Assembly: GCF_019345465.1 (NCBI RefSeq)
Contig: NZ_JAHKRC010000007.1
Span: 233,827-297,826, forward strand
DNA length: 64,000 nucleotides
Source of the DNA: Pseudomonas sp. NKUCC02_KPG
GTDB taxonomy: Bacteria > Pseudomonadota > Gammaproteobacteria > Pseudomonadales > Pseudomonadaceae
Direction: 5' to 3'
Under the pieces are notes generated by a model that saw only the letters and a program-made list of their open reading frames with translations, made no database searches and was not told the origin of the DNA. Below are positions 20,888-30,721 of the stretch, piece after piece. Position 1 is the first letter of the stretch. Each line of letters opens with the position of its first letter. Both the position numbers and the translations under genes were made by a program.

Positions 20888-21163
20888 TTAAGGATTAACG
20901 CTGTCCTTGAGGAACTTGCCCGGCTTGAACGCTACCGTGTTGCTGGCCTTAATGGTGACCGGCTGACCGGTTTGCGGGTTTTGTCCGGTACGGGCACCGC
21001 GATGACGCTGAATAAAGGTACCAAAGCCGACCAGCGTGACGCTGTCTTTGCGATGCAGGGCCTGGGTGATTTCTTCCAGCACTGCATTGAGTACGCGGTT
21101 GGCTTGTTCTTTGGTGAGGTCGGCCTTTTCAGCAATAGCGGCGGCGAGATCTGGTTTACGCAT
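20888..21163 (-). CDS. hupA: HU family DNA-binding protein
   Basis: 91-residue nucleoid protein with the complete HU/IHF fold: MRKPDLAAAIAEKADLTKEQ, the GFGTF turn, the beta-arm sequence RTGQNPQTGQPVTIKAS with the intercalating Pro, and the C-terminal VAFKPGKFLKD. It bends DNA as a dimer. Pseudomonads carry several HU paralogues (hupA, hupB, hupN). The hupA assignment rests on its position beside rubredoxin reductase and is less certain than the family. Confidence 0.9.
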   Translation of the reverse strand: MRKPDLAAAIAEKADLTKEQANRVLNAVLEEITQALHRKDSVTLVGFGTFIQRHRGARTGQNPQTGQPVTIKASNTVAFKPGKFLKDSVNP

Positions 21164-21352
21164 GATGAAGCCTCATTGACGGTTTTTTGTTGTTATGTCC
21201 GTGCTGCTCTCTATGGAGCAGCGCCCAAGGCGCCGCAGGCTCTAAACTGCGGCAGACCGGTGTGAGAATGGCATGCGGTCAAGGCCGGCGCCAGCCTCTG
21301 CACAGGCTTTGTTGAGTCAAGGCAGTGCCATATCCGACAGAGTGCGCCGTGT

Positions 21353-22501
21353 TTACGCCAAAAGTGCAGGCAGCTCTTTGTTCAGTGCGAGTTTTTCGCG
21401 AACGGCTTCGCCGGTCAGGGCATAGCCGAGCAATTTGCCATCGGCATCGCGGCACAGCGCCTTGATATCGGCGCCCTGACCTTCCACGGTCCACACGCCG
21501 TCACGGCCGCGCGGCACAGGTGATACCACCAGCGGGCAAACCGGGGTCTTAACGGTAATGGGCATAGCGCCATAACTGACCGTCGTCGGGTTGCCTGCCA
21601 GCGTTTGCGCCAGTGCACGGGCGCAGCTCATGAGCGGCATCACGTACAACAGATTCAAGCCATCGACCTCGGCACAGTCACCCAGTGCGTAGATGTTGGG
21701 GTGGGATGTTTGAAGCTGGCGATCGACTTCGACCCCGCGATTGACGTTGATCCCGGCTGCGGCCGCCATATCAATGCGTGGGCGCAAACCGATGGCTGAC
21801 ACAACGACATCACACTGGACTACGCTGCCATCCGACAAATGCGCGTCGAGCCCGGCATCGGTGCGTTGCAGTCGAGTCAACACCGGCCCCAGATGAAAGC
21901 GTGTACCCAGGCTCTCTAGGCCTGACTGGACCGCTGCCGCGGCAGCGGGATGCAGCAGGGTTGGCATCACTTGCTCACAGGGCGCGACCAGATCGACCTC
22001 ATAGCCCCCTGCGATCAGGTCATTGGCAAACTCACAGCCGATCAAGCCAGCCCCCAGGATCAGTACCCGGCGCTTGCCTGCCGCCGCGGCCCTAAAGCGC
22101 GCGTAATCTTCAAGATCATTGATCGGGAAAATGGCGTCCTGGGCATCGCCCTCTACCGGCACCTGCACCGTTTGTGCGCCCCACGCCAGGATCAGGTCGC
22201 GATAGGGCACGGCTTCTTCGCCAATCCACAATTGCTTGTGGCCCGGGTCGATACCGCTGATGCGAGTGTGGGTGCGCACCTGGGCCTTGAGTTGTTCGGC
22301 CATCGCCTGGGGCGTTGCCATGCTCAGGCCATCGGCTTCCTTGTTCTTGCCAAAGCCGGTAGACAGCATGGGCTTGGAGTAGGAGCGCCCGTCATCGGCC
22401 GTGATCAGCAGCAGCGGGGTTTCGCTGTCCAGCTTGCGAAACTCGCGGGCCAGGTTATAGCCAGCCAGCCCGGTGCCAATGATCACGACAGGTGCGTTCA
22501 T
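21353..22501 (-). CDS. rubB: Rubredoxin-NAD(+) reductase
   Basis: FAD-dependent reductase moving electrons from NADH to rubredoxin, known in alkane hydroxylation and oxidative-stress electron transfer. 382 residues starting [18 protein letters not shown] at 22501. The FAD Rossmann motif is GTGLAGYN at about residues 9-16, the NAD-binding motif is [16 protein letters not shown] at about 140-155, and the FAD-ribityl motif is [10 protein letters not shown] at about 265-275. The rubredoxin gene lies 39 bases upstream on the same strand. Confidence 0.93.
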   Translation of the reverse strand: MNAPVVIIGTGLAGYNLAREFRKLDSETPLLLITADDGRSYSKPMLSTGFGKNKEADGLSMATPQAMAEQLKAQVRTHTRISGIDPGHKQLWIGEEAVPYRDLILAWGAQTVQVPVEGDAQDAIFPINDLEDYARFRAAAAGKRRVLILGAGLIGCEFANDLIAGGYEVDLVAPCEQVMPTLLHPAAAAAVQSGLESLGTRFHLGPVLTRLQRTDAGLDAHLSDGSVVQCDVVVSAIGLRPRIDMAAAAGINVNRGVEVDRQLQTSHPNIYALGDCAEVDGLNLLYVMPLMSCARALAQTLAGNPTTVSYGAMPITVKTPVCPLVVSPVPRGRDGVWTVEGQGADIKALCRDADGKLLGYALTGEAVREKLALNKELPALLA

Positions 22502-22540
22502 TCCAATCTCCAAAGGTGAATCAGGTTTTAAAAGGGTCGA

Positions 22541-22708
22541 TCAGTTGATTTCAATCATCTCGAAATCCATTTTGCCGACGCCGCAGTCCGGGCACAGCCA
22601 GTCTTCAGGTACGTCTTGCCACAGGGTGCCCGGGGCGATGCCATCGTCCGGCCAGCCGTCGGCTTCGTTATAAATCAGTCCACATACAATGCATTGCCAC
22701 TTTTTCAT
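22541..22708 (-). CDS. rubA: Rubredoxin
   Basis: 55-residue iron protein beginning [15 protein letters not shown] at 22708. The four cysteine ligands are C6, C9, C39 and C42, in CIVCG and CPDCG, with the usual DGWPDDGI and [12 protein letters not shown] between them. It passes electrons from the reductase encoded just downstream to an acceptor (alkane monooxygenase or a peroxide or oxygen-detoxifying enzyme). P. aeruginosa has two tandem rubredoxin genes here; only one is present in this window. Confidence 0.95.
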   Translation of the reverse strand: MKKWQCIVCGLIYNEADGWPDDGIAPGTLWQDVPEDWLCPDCGVGKMDFEMIEIN

Positions 22709-22911
22709 CGGGGTACTTCCTAGAGGTTCAGGCTTGGACGAGACCACAGACTTATCAACAACCGCCGAGTTGCTCGTCAAATTCAGGGCGTTTTGTACTG
22801 ATGACCACAGGCAGATGCAAGCACCAATACTGCCAAAAGGCCCAAGGCCGCTCAATCAGGGACCGGCGTGATAAGCTCGCCGACCTCAATGGCTGCCAAT
22901 TATGACCCACT

Positions 22912-23475
22912 GTGCCGCACATAACTTCTGCGCTTGTCTCCCCCGTCTGGCTTGAGCAAGGCCAACTTCCTGCCCTGCCTGACGCACAAACGTTCGACTG
23001 GCTGTTTGATGAGGGTTCTCTGACCCGGCGTCTCACTGCGATTTCAGACGATTCCTTCAGCGTGCTTCCACTTTTTGAGGGCTGGCAGATGTTGCGCCCG
23101 GACGAATGTGCTGCACTTGAACTGCCCCAGGGCATTCAGGGCTGGGTGCGTGAAGTGTATTTGCGCGGGCACGGCCAGCCGTGGGTGTTTGCTCGCAGCG
23201 TGGCGGCCAAAAGCTCGCTGCAAGAGGGCGGCCTGAATATGGACGAGCTGGGCACCCGCTCATTGGGCGAGTTGCTGTTTAGCGATCAGGCCTTTGAGCG
23301 TGGGGCGCTGCAGGTGTGTCACTACCCGCGCCACTGGTTGCCACGGGTCGACCAGGTCGATCACCTGTGGGCCCGCCGCTCGCGCTTTGTTCGCGGGGCA
23401 CTGAGTGTGCTGGTGGCCGAAGTGTTTTTACCCAAACTGTGGACCGCCCTCAGTGCCCGGTCGGAGAACAACTGA
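22912..23475 (+). CDS. ubiC: Chorismate pyruvate-lyase UbiC
   Basis: Converts chorismate to 4-hydroxybenzoate and pyruvate, the first committed step of ubiquinone synthesis. 187 residues. The start I used is GTG at 22912; nearby ATGs are out of frame. Family landmarks are [31 protein letters not shown] (with the pyruvate-site Arg) and [14 protein letters not shown]. The stop overlaps the ubiA ATG, so the two are translationally coupled. Confidence 0.93.
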   Translation: MPHITSALVSPVWLEQGQLPALPDAQTFDWLFDEGSLTRRLTAISDDSFSVLPLFEGWQMLRPDECAALELPQGIQGWVREVYLRGHGQPWVFARSVAAKSSLQEGGLNMDELGTRSLGELLFSDQAFERGALQVCHYPRHWLPRVDQVDHLWARRSRFVRGALSVLVAEVFLPKLWTALSARSENN

Positions 23476-24365
23476 TGTACATGCGCCTGCTCAAATCACT
23501 CAACCGGTTGAACCCTCGCGCCTGGGACTTCATCCAGCTGACCCGCATGGACAAGCCCATCGGCATCTACCTGTTGCTGTGGCCGACCCTGTGGGCACTG
23601 TGGGTTGCCGCCAAAGGTGTGCCCTCGCTAAGTAATCTGCTGATCTTTGTATTCGGCGTGATCCTGACGCGAGCGGGCGGCTGCGTGATCAACGACTTCG
23701 CCGATCGCAAGGTGGATGGTCACGTAAAAAGAACGGAACAACGGCCGATGGCCAGCGGAAAAATCAGCAGCAAAGAGGCGTTGGTGTTTTTTGCCCTGCT
23801 GATGGGGCTCAGCTTCCTGCTGGTGCTGTGCACCAATGCACCGACCATCTGGTTGTCATTCGGCGCGCTGGCACTGGCCGCGACCTACCCGTTCATGAAG
23901 CGCTATACCTACTACCCGCAAGTGGTACTGGGTGCTGCGTTCTCGTGGGGCATCCCGATGGCCTTCACCGCCGAAACCGGCAGTTTGCCTGCTGCGGCAT
24001 GGTTGCTGTACATCGCCAACCTGCTGTGGACGGTGGGCTACGACACTTACTACGCCATGACCGACCGCGAAGACGACCTGAAAATCGGTGTCAAATCCAC
24101 GGCGATCCTGTTTGGCGATGCTGATCGCGTGATTATCCTGAGCCTGCAGGGTCTGGCCCTGGGCTGTCTGCTGCTGGCAGGTTCGCACTTTGAACTGGGC
24201 GGCTGGTTCCACCTTGGGCTGTTGGGCGCGGCGGCGTGTTTTGTGTGGGAGTTCTGGTACACCCGCGACCGTGATCCGCAGCGCTGCTTTAAAGCTTTCC
24301 TGCATAACCACTGGGCAGGCTTGTCGATTTTTGTGGGGATCGTGCTGGATTACGCACTGCGCTAG
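23475..24365 (+). CDS. ubiA: 4-hydroxybenzoate octaprenyltransferase UbiA
   Basis: Membrane prenyltransferase attaching the polyprenyl tail to 4-hydroxybenzoate. 296 residues with about eight or nine membrane segments. The two Asp-rich motifs are [15 protein letters not shown] (about residues 70-85) and [17 protein letters not shown] (about 190-206). The ATG overlaps the last base of the ubiC stop. In P. aeruginosa phoB-phoR follow soon after ubiA; here a family B repeat and a convergent acylase gene follow instead. Confidence 0.96.
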   Translation: MYMRLLKSLNRLNPRAWDFIQLTRMDKPIGIYLLLWPTLWALWVAAKGVPSLSNLLIFVFGVILTRAGGCVINDFADRKVDGHVKRTEQRPMASGKISSKEALVFFALLMGLSFLLVLCTNAPTIWLSFGALALAATYPFMKRYTYYPQVVLGAAFSWGIPMAFTAETGSLPAAAWLLYIANLLWTVGYDTYYAMTDREDDLKIGVKSTAILFGDADRVIILSLQGLALGCLLLAGSHFELGGWFHLGLLGAAACFVWEFWYTRDRDPQRCFKAFLHNHWAGLSIFVGIVLDYALR

Positions 24366-24378
24366 CCAAAAGTGATGT

Positions 24379-24501
24379 GTAGCCGCTGAGGAGCGCAGCG
24401 ACCGTAAATCCTCCATCCGGGTTTCCCTGAGACGGTGCAGTGTCCGGTTTTACGACGGCTACGCCGCCGAACGCAGCCTCGCTGCGCTCCTCAGCGGCTA
24501 C
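24379..24501. repeat. Palindromic intergenic repeat, family B (copy 2)
   Basis: GTAGCCGCTGAGGAGCGCAG on the left matches the reverse complement of CTGCGCTCCTCAGCGGCTAC on the right, with an inner CGGCTACGCCGCCG. It separates convergent ubiA and the acylase gene. Confidence 0.9.
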
Positions 24502-24516
24502 AGAAAACTTCAACTC

Positions 24517-26898
24517 TCACCGCACCGGCATCAGCCGCAAGGTGCTGCGGGTGTTGAGCTGGATTTCGGCTTCGTCCATATGAGGCTTGTCGTAGTCGCC
24601 TTCGATGTAGGACTCGGCCTGATCACGGTAGTGTTTGTCGAAGGGCACGCCGCTTTGACCCACCGGGTTGATGGTCAGCCCGTGGGCCGGGTCGGCAAAG
24701 TCGATCAAGCGCCGCGTTGATGGGCCGTAGGTCACCGGCCACGGTGCGTTGCCGAGTTTGGCGCTGAGGTTGTTCGGCACTTCGTGACTGCCGGGAGCGG
24801 CGAAGGGACCGACGTTGAACAGCCAGTCCAGAGGCTTTTGTCGACCCAGCGGGTGCTCGTGGGTCAGGGTGTGGGCCCGGCCCCAGCGCCATTGTCCGGG
24901 GTCGTCGCCCAGGACGGCCTTCAAGTGGGCAATGCTGGCCTGCCAGGCCACTTTGACCGTGTCAGCGCGGCTCTCTTTTTGCGGTGTCGTGCGGTTGTCC
25001 CACCACGGCGAGTCCGGGCTTGCGGCCAGGCGTGGCAAGGCTGCATCAACCACTCGCGTCGTCAGCAGGGTGTCAAAAAAGGCGTCGCCCAATTTGTCGC
25101 GCATGGTGGCTTCAGTGAGGCTGTACAAGAACTGGTTGAACACGGTGGCGGCAATCGAATCGAGCGGGTAATCACCTGTCCATTGCGCCAGTTGTTCTAC
25201 CAGTTTGCGCTCGGCTGGAACCGTGACGACTTCGCGCAGTACGGGCAACAGGGGTTTGAGCACACGCTGGCCGTAGTCTGTGGCGGTTCCCAGTTGCAGG
25301 GCCTGGCTGTTTTTGAGGTTCCACTTCACGCTGTTATCGCTGAGCTGGCGATTTAGCTGCTGGCCACGGTCCGCCAGGTTGTAGTAACCGGGAATCTCGA
25401 TGCCAGCAGGGGATAACGGCTGGAAGTTGGCTGACACGATATAGCCTCGTGCCGGGTTTTCTTCCTGGGGGTTGGCGCTGAACGGGTAGAAACCGTCCTT
25501 GTCAGCCTGGTTGGTGCTGCCGTCCAGAATGAACGCCGGGTTGACCCCGGCCGGGCGCTTGGGTAATTGCGCCGCTGCCCACCAGCCGATATCGCCCTTG
25601 GCGTTGGCCCATAGCAGATTGAGTCCCGGCGCCTGAATAAAGGTTGCGGCCGTGCGCGCCTTGCTCAGGTTGTCGGCACGGTTGAGCTGATAGAAGCCTT
25701 CCAGGATCGGATTTTTCGTTTCCAGAAAACCCCACCACATCGCGATCGGCGTGTTGCCCGCCGTTGCGCCCAGCACGTCATTGATGATCGGCCCGTGGGG
25801 TGATTGGCGCAGTGTAAGCGTGACCGGTGCCTCGCCCTTGACGGCAATCTGCTGCTCGGTGCGGGTCATGTCGACCCACTGGCCGTGGTACCAGACCTGA
25901 TTGGGATTGTCGGGGTTGGTCTTCTCGGCGATCAGGTCCAGATCGTCGTTCTGGAACATGGTCAGGCTCCAGCCGAAATCCCGGTTGTTGCCCAAAAAGG
26001 CGAACGGAACCAGGGCTTGATGGTAGCCGTACAGCTCAAAATCCGGTGCCGAAAGCTGTGCTTCGTACCACACAGAGGGTGTCGAAAAGCGGATGTGCGG
26101 GTCGCCAGCCAGCAGCGGTTTGCCACTTTGGGTGCGTTTGCCCGCCACCACCCATGCATTGCTGCCCTCGAACTGTGGCAAGCCTGTCTGGCTCAGGGCC
26201 TGATCGCTCAGTCGGGCCAGCGCTCCCAGGGTTTTCCAGTCGTTGGCCGCCAGTGCCGGGGCCAATACGCCCTGGGGTTGCCAGTCGAGGTCGAAGATTT
26301 TCAGGTAGTCGCTGCCCAGTTGATCGCGCACGTACGTCAGCAGCGGTTCGGTACGAAAGGCGGCGGCAAAACTGTAGGCCATGTAACCGGCAACGCTGAT
26401 GGTGTCTTCGGCGGTAAAGGGCCGTGGCGTGATGCCCAGCAGGTCGAACTCCACGGGGTTTGGATTGTTGGCCTGGAACTGATTGATCCCGTCCAGATAC
26501 GCCTGCAAGGCCAGAAAAGCCGGGGATTGAGGATCCAGCTCCGTCAGGTAACTGGCAGCCCGCTCGCGGATGCGCAGGCTGCGAAACAGTTTGTCAGTAT
26601 CGACCAGCTTGGGCCCCAGCACCTCGGCCAGCTCACCCCGCGCCAGGCGACGCATGATTTCCATCTGAAACAGCCGGTCCTGGGCCTGCACATAGCCCAG
26701 GGCGCGATACAGGTCAGCCTGGTTGCCAGCCCGAATATGCGGCACCCCGCGCTCGTCATAACGCACCGTGACCGGCCCCTGCAGTGCAGCAAGCCCGACC
26801 TGGCCCTGGCGTGTCGGCAGTTTGCTTTGCACGTACCAGAACCCGCCCCCTGCGATGGACGCGACGACAAGAGCGATGAGGGTCAGGCTGCGTTTCAT
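24517..26898 (-). CDS. Penicillin acylase family protein (candidate acyl-homoserine lactone acylase)
   Basis: Ntn-hydrolase of 793 residues, starting MKRSLTLIALVVASIAGGGF at 26898 behind AAGGAG. The N-terminus is a membrane-targeting or signal segment. Self-cleavage should occur before Ser246 (EGSNAWVV), giving an alpha chain of about 220 residues and a beta chain with the nucleophilic Ser. Other family motifs are VTVRYDERGVPHIRA, RALGYVQAQDRLFQME and LLAGDPHIRFSTPSVWYEAQ. Length and neighbourhood recall the HacB-type AHL acylases of P. aeruginosa (about 795 aa), but substrate cannot be told from sequence. The next gene starts upstream and reads in the same direction. Confidence 0.88.
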   Translation of the reverse strand: MKRSLTLIALVVASIAGGGFWYVQSKLPTRQGQVGLAALQGPVTVRYDERGVPHIRAGNQADLYRALGYVQAQDRLFQMEIMRRLARGELAEVLGPKLVDTDKLFRSLRIRERAASYLTELDPQSPAFLALQAYLDGINQFQANNPNPVEFDLLGITPRPFTAEDTISVAGYMAYSFAAAFRTEPLLTYVRDQLGSDYLKIFDLDWQPQGVLAPALAANDWKTLGALARLSDQALSQTGLPQFEGSNAWVVAGKRTQSGKPLLAGDPHIRFSTPSVWYEAQLSAPDFELYGYHQALVPFAFLGNNRDFGWSLTMFQNDDLDLIAEKTNPDNPNQVWYHGQWVDMTRTEQQIAVKGEAPVTLTLRQSPHGPIINDVLGATAGNTPIAMWWGFLETKNPILEGFYQLNRADNLSKARTAATFIQAPGLNLLWANAKGDIGWWAAAQLPKRPAGVNPAFILDGSTNQADKDGFYPFSANPQEENPARGYIVSANFQPLSPAGIEIPGYYNLADRGQQLNRQLSDNSVKWNLKNSQALQLGTATDYGQRVLKPLLPVLREVVTVPAERKLVEQLAQWTGDYPLDSIAATVFNQFLYSLTEATMRDKLGDAFFDTLLTTRVVDAALPRLAASPDSPWWDNRTTPQKESRADTVKVAWQASIAHLKAVLGDDPGQWRWGRAHTLTHEHPLGRQKPLDWLFNVGPFAAPGSHEVPNNLSAKLGNAPWPVTYGPSTRRLIDFADPAHGLTINPVGQSGVPFDKHYRDQAESYIEGDYDKPHMDEAEIQLNTRSTLRLMPVR

Positions 26899-26938
26899 GG
26901 AACTACTCCTTGTTCTGCTCAAGTGCACCGGTACGCTA

Positions 26939-27523
26939 TCAACGTGCGGCGTTATCAGCCTGCCACGGGCAATAGCAGCCCACGGCCATGGTGTGGGTGG
27001 CCTTGACTGGACGGCCTTCGCTCAGGGCTTGCAGGATGGGTTCGATAAAGCTGTTGCTGGCGTTGCAGGTGGCACCTTCGCTGTAGGGACCGAAGTAGGC
27101 GAGTTGGCCGCTGCGGTCCCAGATGGCCACGGCCGGGCTGGCGCCCAGGCGTTCGGCGCCGGGCAGGCTGGCCAAGGGCTTGATGGCGCCCAGGGTGGAG
27201 GGCAACTGACCTTGAGTGCCGGGCTTTTTCACTGAGTAGAACTCGACACCTTGCGGGACGTAATGGGCCAGCAGTTCACCGAGATGCTGCTGGTTGCCAA
27301 CGTTACACGGGCAGGCCGGGTCCCAGAAATGCACCACGCGAATCGCACCCGGGCCGGACAGTTCGCCAGGCAGGCTCAGTACGTCGCCTGCAAATAGCGC
27401 GGTTTGATCGCTGAAAGCGCGAATGTAGCGGCCCTGGAACCAGTCGTAAGCGAGCCACAACCCCACTGCGCAGATCAGCGTCAGCAGGCAGGCCAACAGA
27501 GTTTTCAGCGTGGGCACCGGCAT
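26939..27523 (-). CDS. Thioredoxin-fold DUF6436-like protein
   Basis: 194 residues with one N-terminal membrane segment (about 8-27), so probably periplasmic and inner-membrane anchored. VVHFWDPACPCNVGNQQHL is a thioredoxin-like strand and helix with a CPC motif (Cys-Pro-Cys) in place of CxxC. Further Cys-rich elements near the end (EGATCNAS, VGCYCPWQ) suggest more redox or metal-binding cysteines. It lies upstream of the acylase gene, codirectional, separated by 40 bases. The family matches DUF6436; function is unknown. Confidence 0.72.
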   Translation of the reverse strand: MPVPTLKTLLACLLTLICAVGLWLAYDWFQGRYIRAFSDQTALFAGDVLSLPGELSGPGAIRVVHFWDPACPCNVGNQQHLGELLAHYVPQGVEFYSVKKPGTQGQLPSTLGAIKPLASLPGAERLGASPAVAIWDRSGQLAYFGPYSEGATCNASNSFIEPILQALSEGRPVKATHTMAVGCYCPWQADNAAR

Positions 27524-27631
27524 GCAAAAGCTCCTTGAAGGTCGCGTAGCTTGCCATGCCTGACCTGACAGATGAATATCGATGGTCTATAAAGCCTGTT
27601 TTGCGCCTGTGCGCCCTGTCTGGAAGCCCTT

Positions 27632-28573
27632 ATGCCTGCCCCGTTTGCCCCCGATTCCTTGCGCGCCAGCTTGCAGCCGTTGGCCGCGGCTCAACCGTTA
27701 TCGAGAGAGGGTCTGGCGTATCAGCACTTTTATGGGCTGGATTTTCCTCTGCGTCCGGCTGCGGTCAAACGCCAGTTGGGTCGCTTTAGCGCTGGCGGCT
27801 TCGAACTGGTCAGTCAGGTGTGGTGGCCCGACACCCCGCCTGTGGCGACCCTGTTTGTGATTCACGGTTTTTATGACCACATGGGGCTGTATCGGCATGT
27901 GATCGAGTGGGGATTGAACCGGGGGTTTGCCGTGATTGCCTGTGACCTGCCGGGGCATGGGCTGTCGAGTGGAGAGCGGGCCAGCATCGATGATTTCACG
28001 CAGTACCAGGCAGTCCTGCAAGGGTTGTTTATCGAGGCGCAATCGTTGCAATTACCCCAGCCTTGGCACCTGTGCGGGCAAAGCACGGGCGGGGCGATTG
28101 TCCTCGATCACTTGCTGAACCACGAGGAGCACAGCCCGGCTCAAGGGCAGGCCATTTTGCTCTCGCCACTGGTTCGCCCCAAAGGCTGGGGCTGGTCAAA
28201 GTTCAGTTATTACTTGCTGCGCCCTTTCGTCAAAGGGATTGCCCGGCGCTTTAGCGAGAACTCCAACGACCCGAATTTCCTGGCATTTCTGCAAGCCGAT
28301 CCGCTGCAGCCGGTACGTTTGCCAACGGCGTGGGTGGGGGCACTGGCGCGCTGGATTCCGCGTATTGAAGGCGCATCACCGAGTGTGCGCCAGCCGTTGG
28401 TGATTCAGGGCGAAGCCGACAAGACGGTGGACTGGCAACATAACCTTGAGGTACTGAACGCGAGGTTCAAGCAGCCGCAGATACTGCTATTACCTGAAGC
28501 GCGCCACCATCTGGCGAATGAAACGGCAGAAATCCGCGCGAGGTATTTTGCGTTTCTGGATAAGTTCTTTTGA
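27632..28573 (+). CDS. Alpha/beta hydrolase (lysophospholipase-like serine hydrolase)
   Basis: 313 residues of alpha/beta-hydrolase fold. The oxyanion region is LFVIHGFYDHMGLY, the nucleophile elbow is LCGQSTGGA (Ser of GQSTG), the probable acid is in VIQGEADKTVDW, and the histidine is in EARHHLANE. The pattern DLPGHGLSSGERASIDDFTQY is typical of monoacylglycerol lipase or lysophospholipase L2-type enzymes. No signal peptide, so likely cytosolic. The physiological substrate is not deducible. Confidence 0.85.
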   Translation: MPAPFAPDSLRASLQPLAAAQPLSREGLAYQHFYGLDFPLRPAAVKRQLGRFSAGGFELVSQVWWPDTPPVATLFVIHGFYDHMGLYRHVIEWGLNRGFAVIACDLPGHGLSSGERASIDDFTQYQAVLQGLFIEAQSLQLPQPWHLCGQSTGGAIVLDHLLNHEEHSPAQGQAILLSPLVRPKGWGWSKFSYYLLRPFVKGIARRFSENSNDPNFLAFLQADPLQPVRLPTAWVGALARWIPRIEGASPSVRQPLVIQGEADKTVDWQHNLEVLNARFKQPQILLLPEARHHLANETAEIRARYFAFLDKFF

Positions 28574-28602
28574 ACTTGATAGTGAGCCTGTAGGGCTTAA
28601 GC

Positions 28603-29355
28603 CTACTGGCTCAGGTTTGAGGTACTTTGCCCGACTGCCAACCCGGCGCGGATCGCGGCCAGAGCTGCCTGGTAATAGGTCTTGCCTTCAGGTGACTCAG
28701 CAAAGGTGACGAATTCTTCCAGCTCCGGGTCAGACAGGTCGCGATACACGTAGAGCAACGTGTTATCCAGCTCACCGGCGATCTGGTCCATCAACCGCTG
28801 GCGCTGGCCATTCAACATGCTTTGCGCCTGCCCGCCACCCAGCAGCCCCGGGATCATCGAGCTCAAGCTGTCGGCGGCAACGCCAGCAATGGCCAGGCTG
28901 ACTTCAGCTCCGGCTTCACGGGCAGGCAGTGCGCGGGATAAATGATTGATCAGCAACTGACGAGTGGCGCTGGCTTCCATGCGCGGCAAGCCTTGTGCGT
29001 GCTTGGCCAGTTGATCGCGGCGTGTGGCCAGCAGTTCGGCGGCCACGATCTTGCGACCCAGCGGCGACTGAAAAAAGGCCAGGGCAGGATCAGGATCTGG
29101 CAGGTGTTTGCGCATCTGGTCCCTGGCCCGTTGGTCCATTGCATCAGGCGCAAAACGCTGGTTGCTGTTGTTGACCAGTGCCTGATAGACCGCAGGCGGC
29201 AAGTTGTTGCTGTAGCGCTGCTGAGCGGCGCTCAGGGCATCATTGAAATGCGCGCGTTGCTGCGGCCAGCCGGCGACCGTAAACAGATCATCAAGGTTAT
29301 CTGCCCATGCGGGTAACGTACAAAACATCATTAACAGTAAAAACAAGCGGCGCAT
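28603..29355 (-). CDS. DUF2059-like secreted protein
   Basis: 250 residues with a signal peptide (MRRLFLLLMMFCTLPAWA, cleavage after AWA), hence periplasmic. The mature part is helical. The segment near the C-terminus, YVYRDLSDPELEEFVTFAES followed by PEGKTYYQA, is the DUF2059 signature; an earlier FFQSPLGRKI is a second half-copy of the same motif. The function of DUF2059 is not established. It converges on the hydrolase gene with only 29 bases between stops and no repeat element. Confidence 0.75.
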   Translation of the reverse strand: MRRLFLLLMMFCTLPAWADNLDDLFTVAGWPQQRAHFNDALSAAQQRYSNNLPPAVYQALVNNSNQRFAPDAMDQRARDQMRKHLPDPDPALAFFQSPLGRKIVAAELLATRRDQLAKHAQGLPRMEASATRQLLINHLSRALPAREAGAEVSLAIAGVAADSLSSMIPGLLGGGQAQSMLNGQRQRLMDQIAGELDNTLLYVYRDLSDPELEEFVTFAESPEGKTYYQAALAAIRAGLAVGQSTSNLSQ

Positions 29356-29507
29356 GAGGGGCTCCTGTCTGCAGGGCGCTATTGTCCGGGTGTGGCGTAG
29401 GACTTGTCGAGAATTCGTCTCGCTCTAATGGGCTTTAAATGCACAGGTGAAATTTTTCGACGTTGCCGGCCAGACGGAGCTGTCAGATTTTGAGGCGGCT
29501 CGATACT

Positions 29508-30143
29508 ATGCGCGCCATGCCAATACCCTCTGATCACCCGCTGTTTCTACGCATCGTCGACGACCTGTACGCGCAGGGATGGTCACAGCAAACTATTTTC
29601 CTGCCCGAGGCTTTGACCCTCGAGCTGGCGGCTGAGTGCCATAAACGTTCTGCTGAAGGTGAACTCACTCCCGCAGCGGTTGGACGCGGCCTGACCCAGG
29701 AGGTTCGCGAGGGTATACGGGGTGACCATATCCAATGGTTGGAGCCGGGAGAGGCTTTGGCCTGTGACAGTTATCTGGAGTTAATGGAAAGCCTGCGAAT
29801 CGCCATGAATCGCAGGCTTTTTTTGGGCCTGGAGGACTTTGAAAGTCACTTTGCGCTGTACCCGCCCGGTGCGTTCTACCTCAAGCATCTGGACCGCTTT
29901 CGCGACGATGACAGGCGCATGGTGTCGGCCGTGGTGTACCTCAATCAGAGCTGGCTGCCCGAGCACGGTGGGCATTTGCGCATGTACCTCGAAGGAAATG
30001 TCGACTATGACGTGTTGCCGACCGGTGGTTGTCTGGTGGTGTTCCTCTCGGGTGAGATCCCCCACGAAGTGATGCCAGCGACCCGTGACCGTTTGTCGTT
30101 GACCGGTTGGTTTCGTCGTCGTGCCACCGAGATAGTTCTATGA
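29508..30143 (+). CDS. 2OG-Fe(II) oxygenase (prolyl-4-hydroxylase type)
   Basis: Iron/2-oxoglutarate-dependent dioxygenase of 211 residues. I chose ATG at 29508 (MRAMPIPSDHPLF), with GAGGCGG 12 bases before; an in-frame Met at 29517 is the alternative. The iron-binding triad is HLDRFRDDD (His and Asp) and later EIPHEV (His); the 2OG-binding Arg is in RLSLTGWFRRR. The substrate is unknown, possibly a protein residue as in the P4Hc family. The stop overlaps the start of the DUF523 gene. Confidence 0.88.
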   Translation: MRAMPIPSDHPLFLRIVDDLYAQGWSQQTIFLPEALTLELAAECHKRSAEGELTPAAVGRGLTQEVREGIRGDHIQWLEPGEALACDSYLELMESLRIAMNRRLFLGLEDFESHFALYPPGAFYLKHLDRFRDDDRRMVSAVVYLNQSWLPEHGGHLRMYLEGNVDYDVLPTGGCLVVFLSGEIPHEVMPATRDRLSLTGWFRRRATEIVL

Positions 30144-30631
30144 GCCACAAACTGTTGATCAGCCGCTGCCTGCTGGGCCATCCCGTGCGCTACGACGGCG
30201 GCGCCAGCGGCCCGTATGCGCAATTGGCCCGGTGGCAGGCTGAAGGTCGGGTCATTGCCTTGTGCCCGGAAGTGGCGGGTGGTTTGCCGACACCCCGTGC
30301 GCCGGCGGAAATCCCCGGCGGCCAAGGAGTTGAAGTGCTTGCGGGCAGAGCGCCGGTGATGACTGTCGAAGGCGAGGATGTGACCGCAGCCTTTTTATCC
30401 GGGGCCCGGCAGGCGCTGGCGCTGGTGACGCAGCACGGCATCCGCATCGCCATCCTCAAGGCCAACAGCCCGTCTTGCGGCAATGTGCAGACGTATGACG
30501 GCAGTTTTGGCGGCGTGAAGGTCGAAGGTCAGGGCGTGACGGCGGCGTTATTGATCGGTGCCGGGGTTCAGGTGTTCAGTGAACTGGAGCTGGAAGACGC
30601 GGCAAAAGCGCTGGCAGCCCTGGATTTGTAG
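30140..30631 (+). CDS. DUF523 family protein
   Basis: 163 residues starting MSHKLLISRCLLGHPVRYDG. The DUF523 signature is conserved: ISRCLLGHPVRYDG, LCPEVAGGLPTPRAPAEIPG, and KANSPSCGN, with invariant cysteines that could bind metal or a cofactor. The stop of the upstream oxygenase gene overlaps its ATG, indicating coupled expression. The function of this family is unknown. Confidence 0.88.
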   Translation: MSHKLLISRCLLGHPVRYDGGASGPYAQLARWQAEGRVIALCPEVAGGLPTPRAPAEIPGGQGVEVLAGRAPVMTVEGEDVTAAFLSGARQALALVTQHGIRIAILKANSPSCGNVQTYDGSFGGVKVEGQGVTAALLIGAGVQVFSELELEDAAKALAALDL

Positions 30632-30721
30632 TCCGTTGCTGAAAGTTGCTACGGGTTGTGTATTTTCAGCAGGATTTGAGTTCAGGTAACATTCGTCTCC
30701 ACTTTGCCCAGGGATATACCG

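Noticed and set aside
22709..22911. A second rubredoxin gene as in P. aeruginosa
   Set aside because: No CxxCG-containing frame exists in the rubA-ubiC gap.
29781..30065. Antisense frame opposite the 2OG oxygenase gene
   Set aside because: Shadow of a conserved enzyme gene, with no start support.
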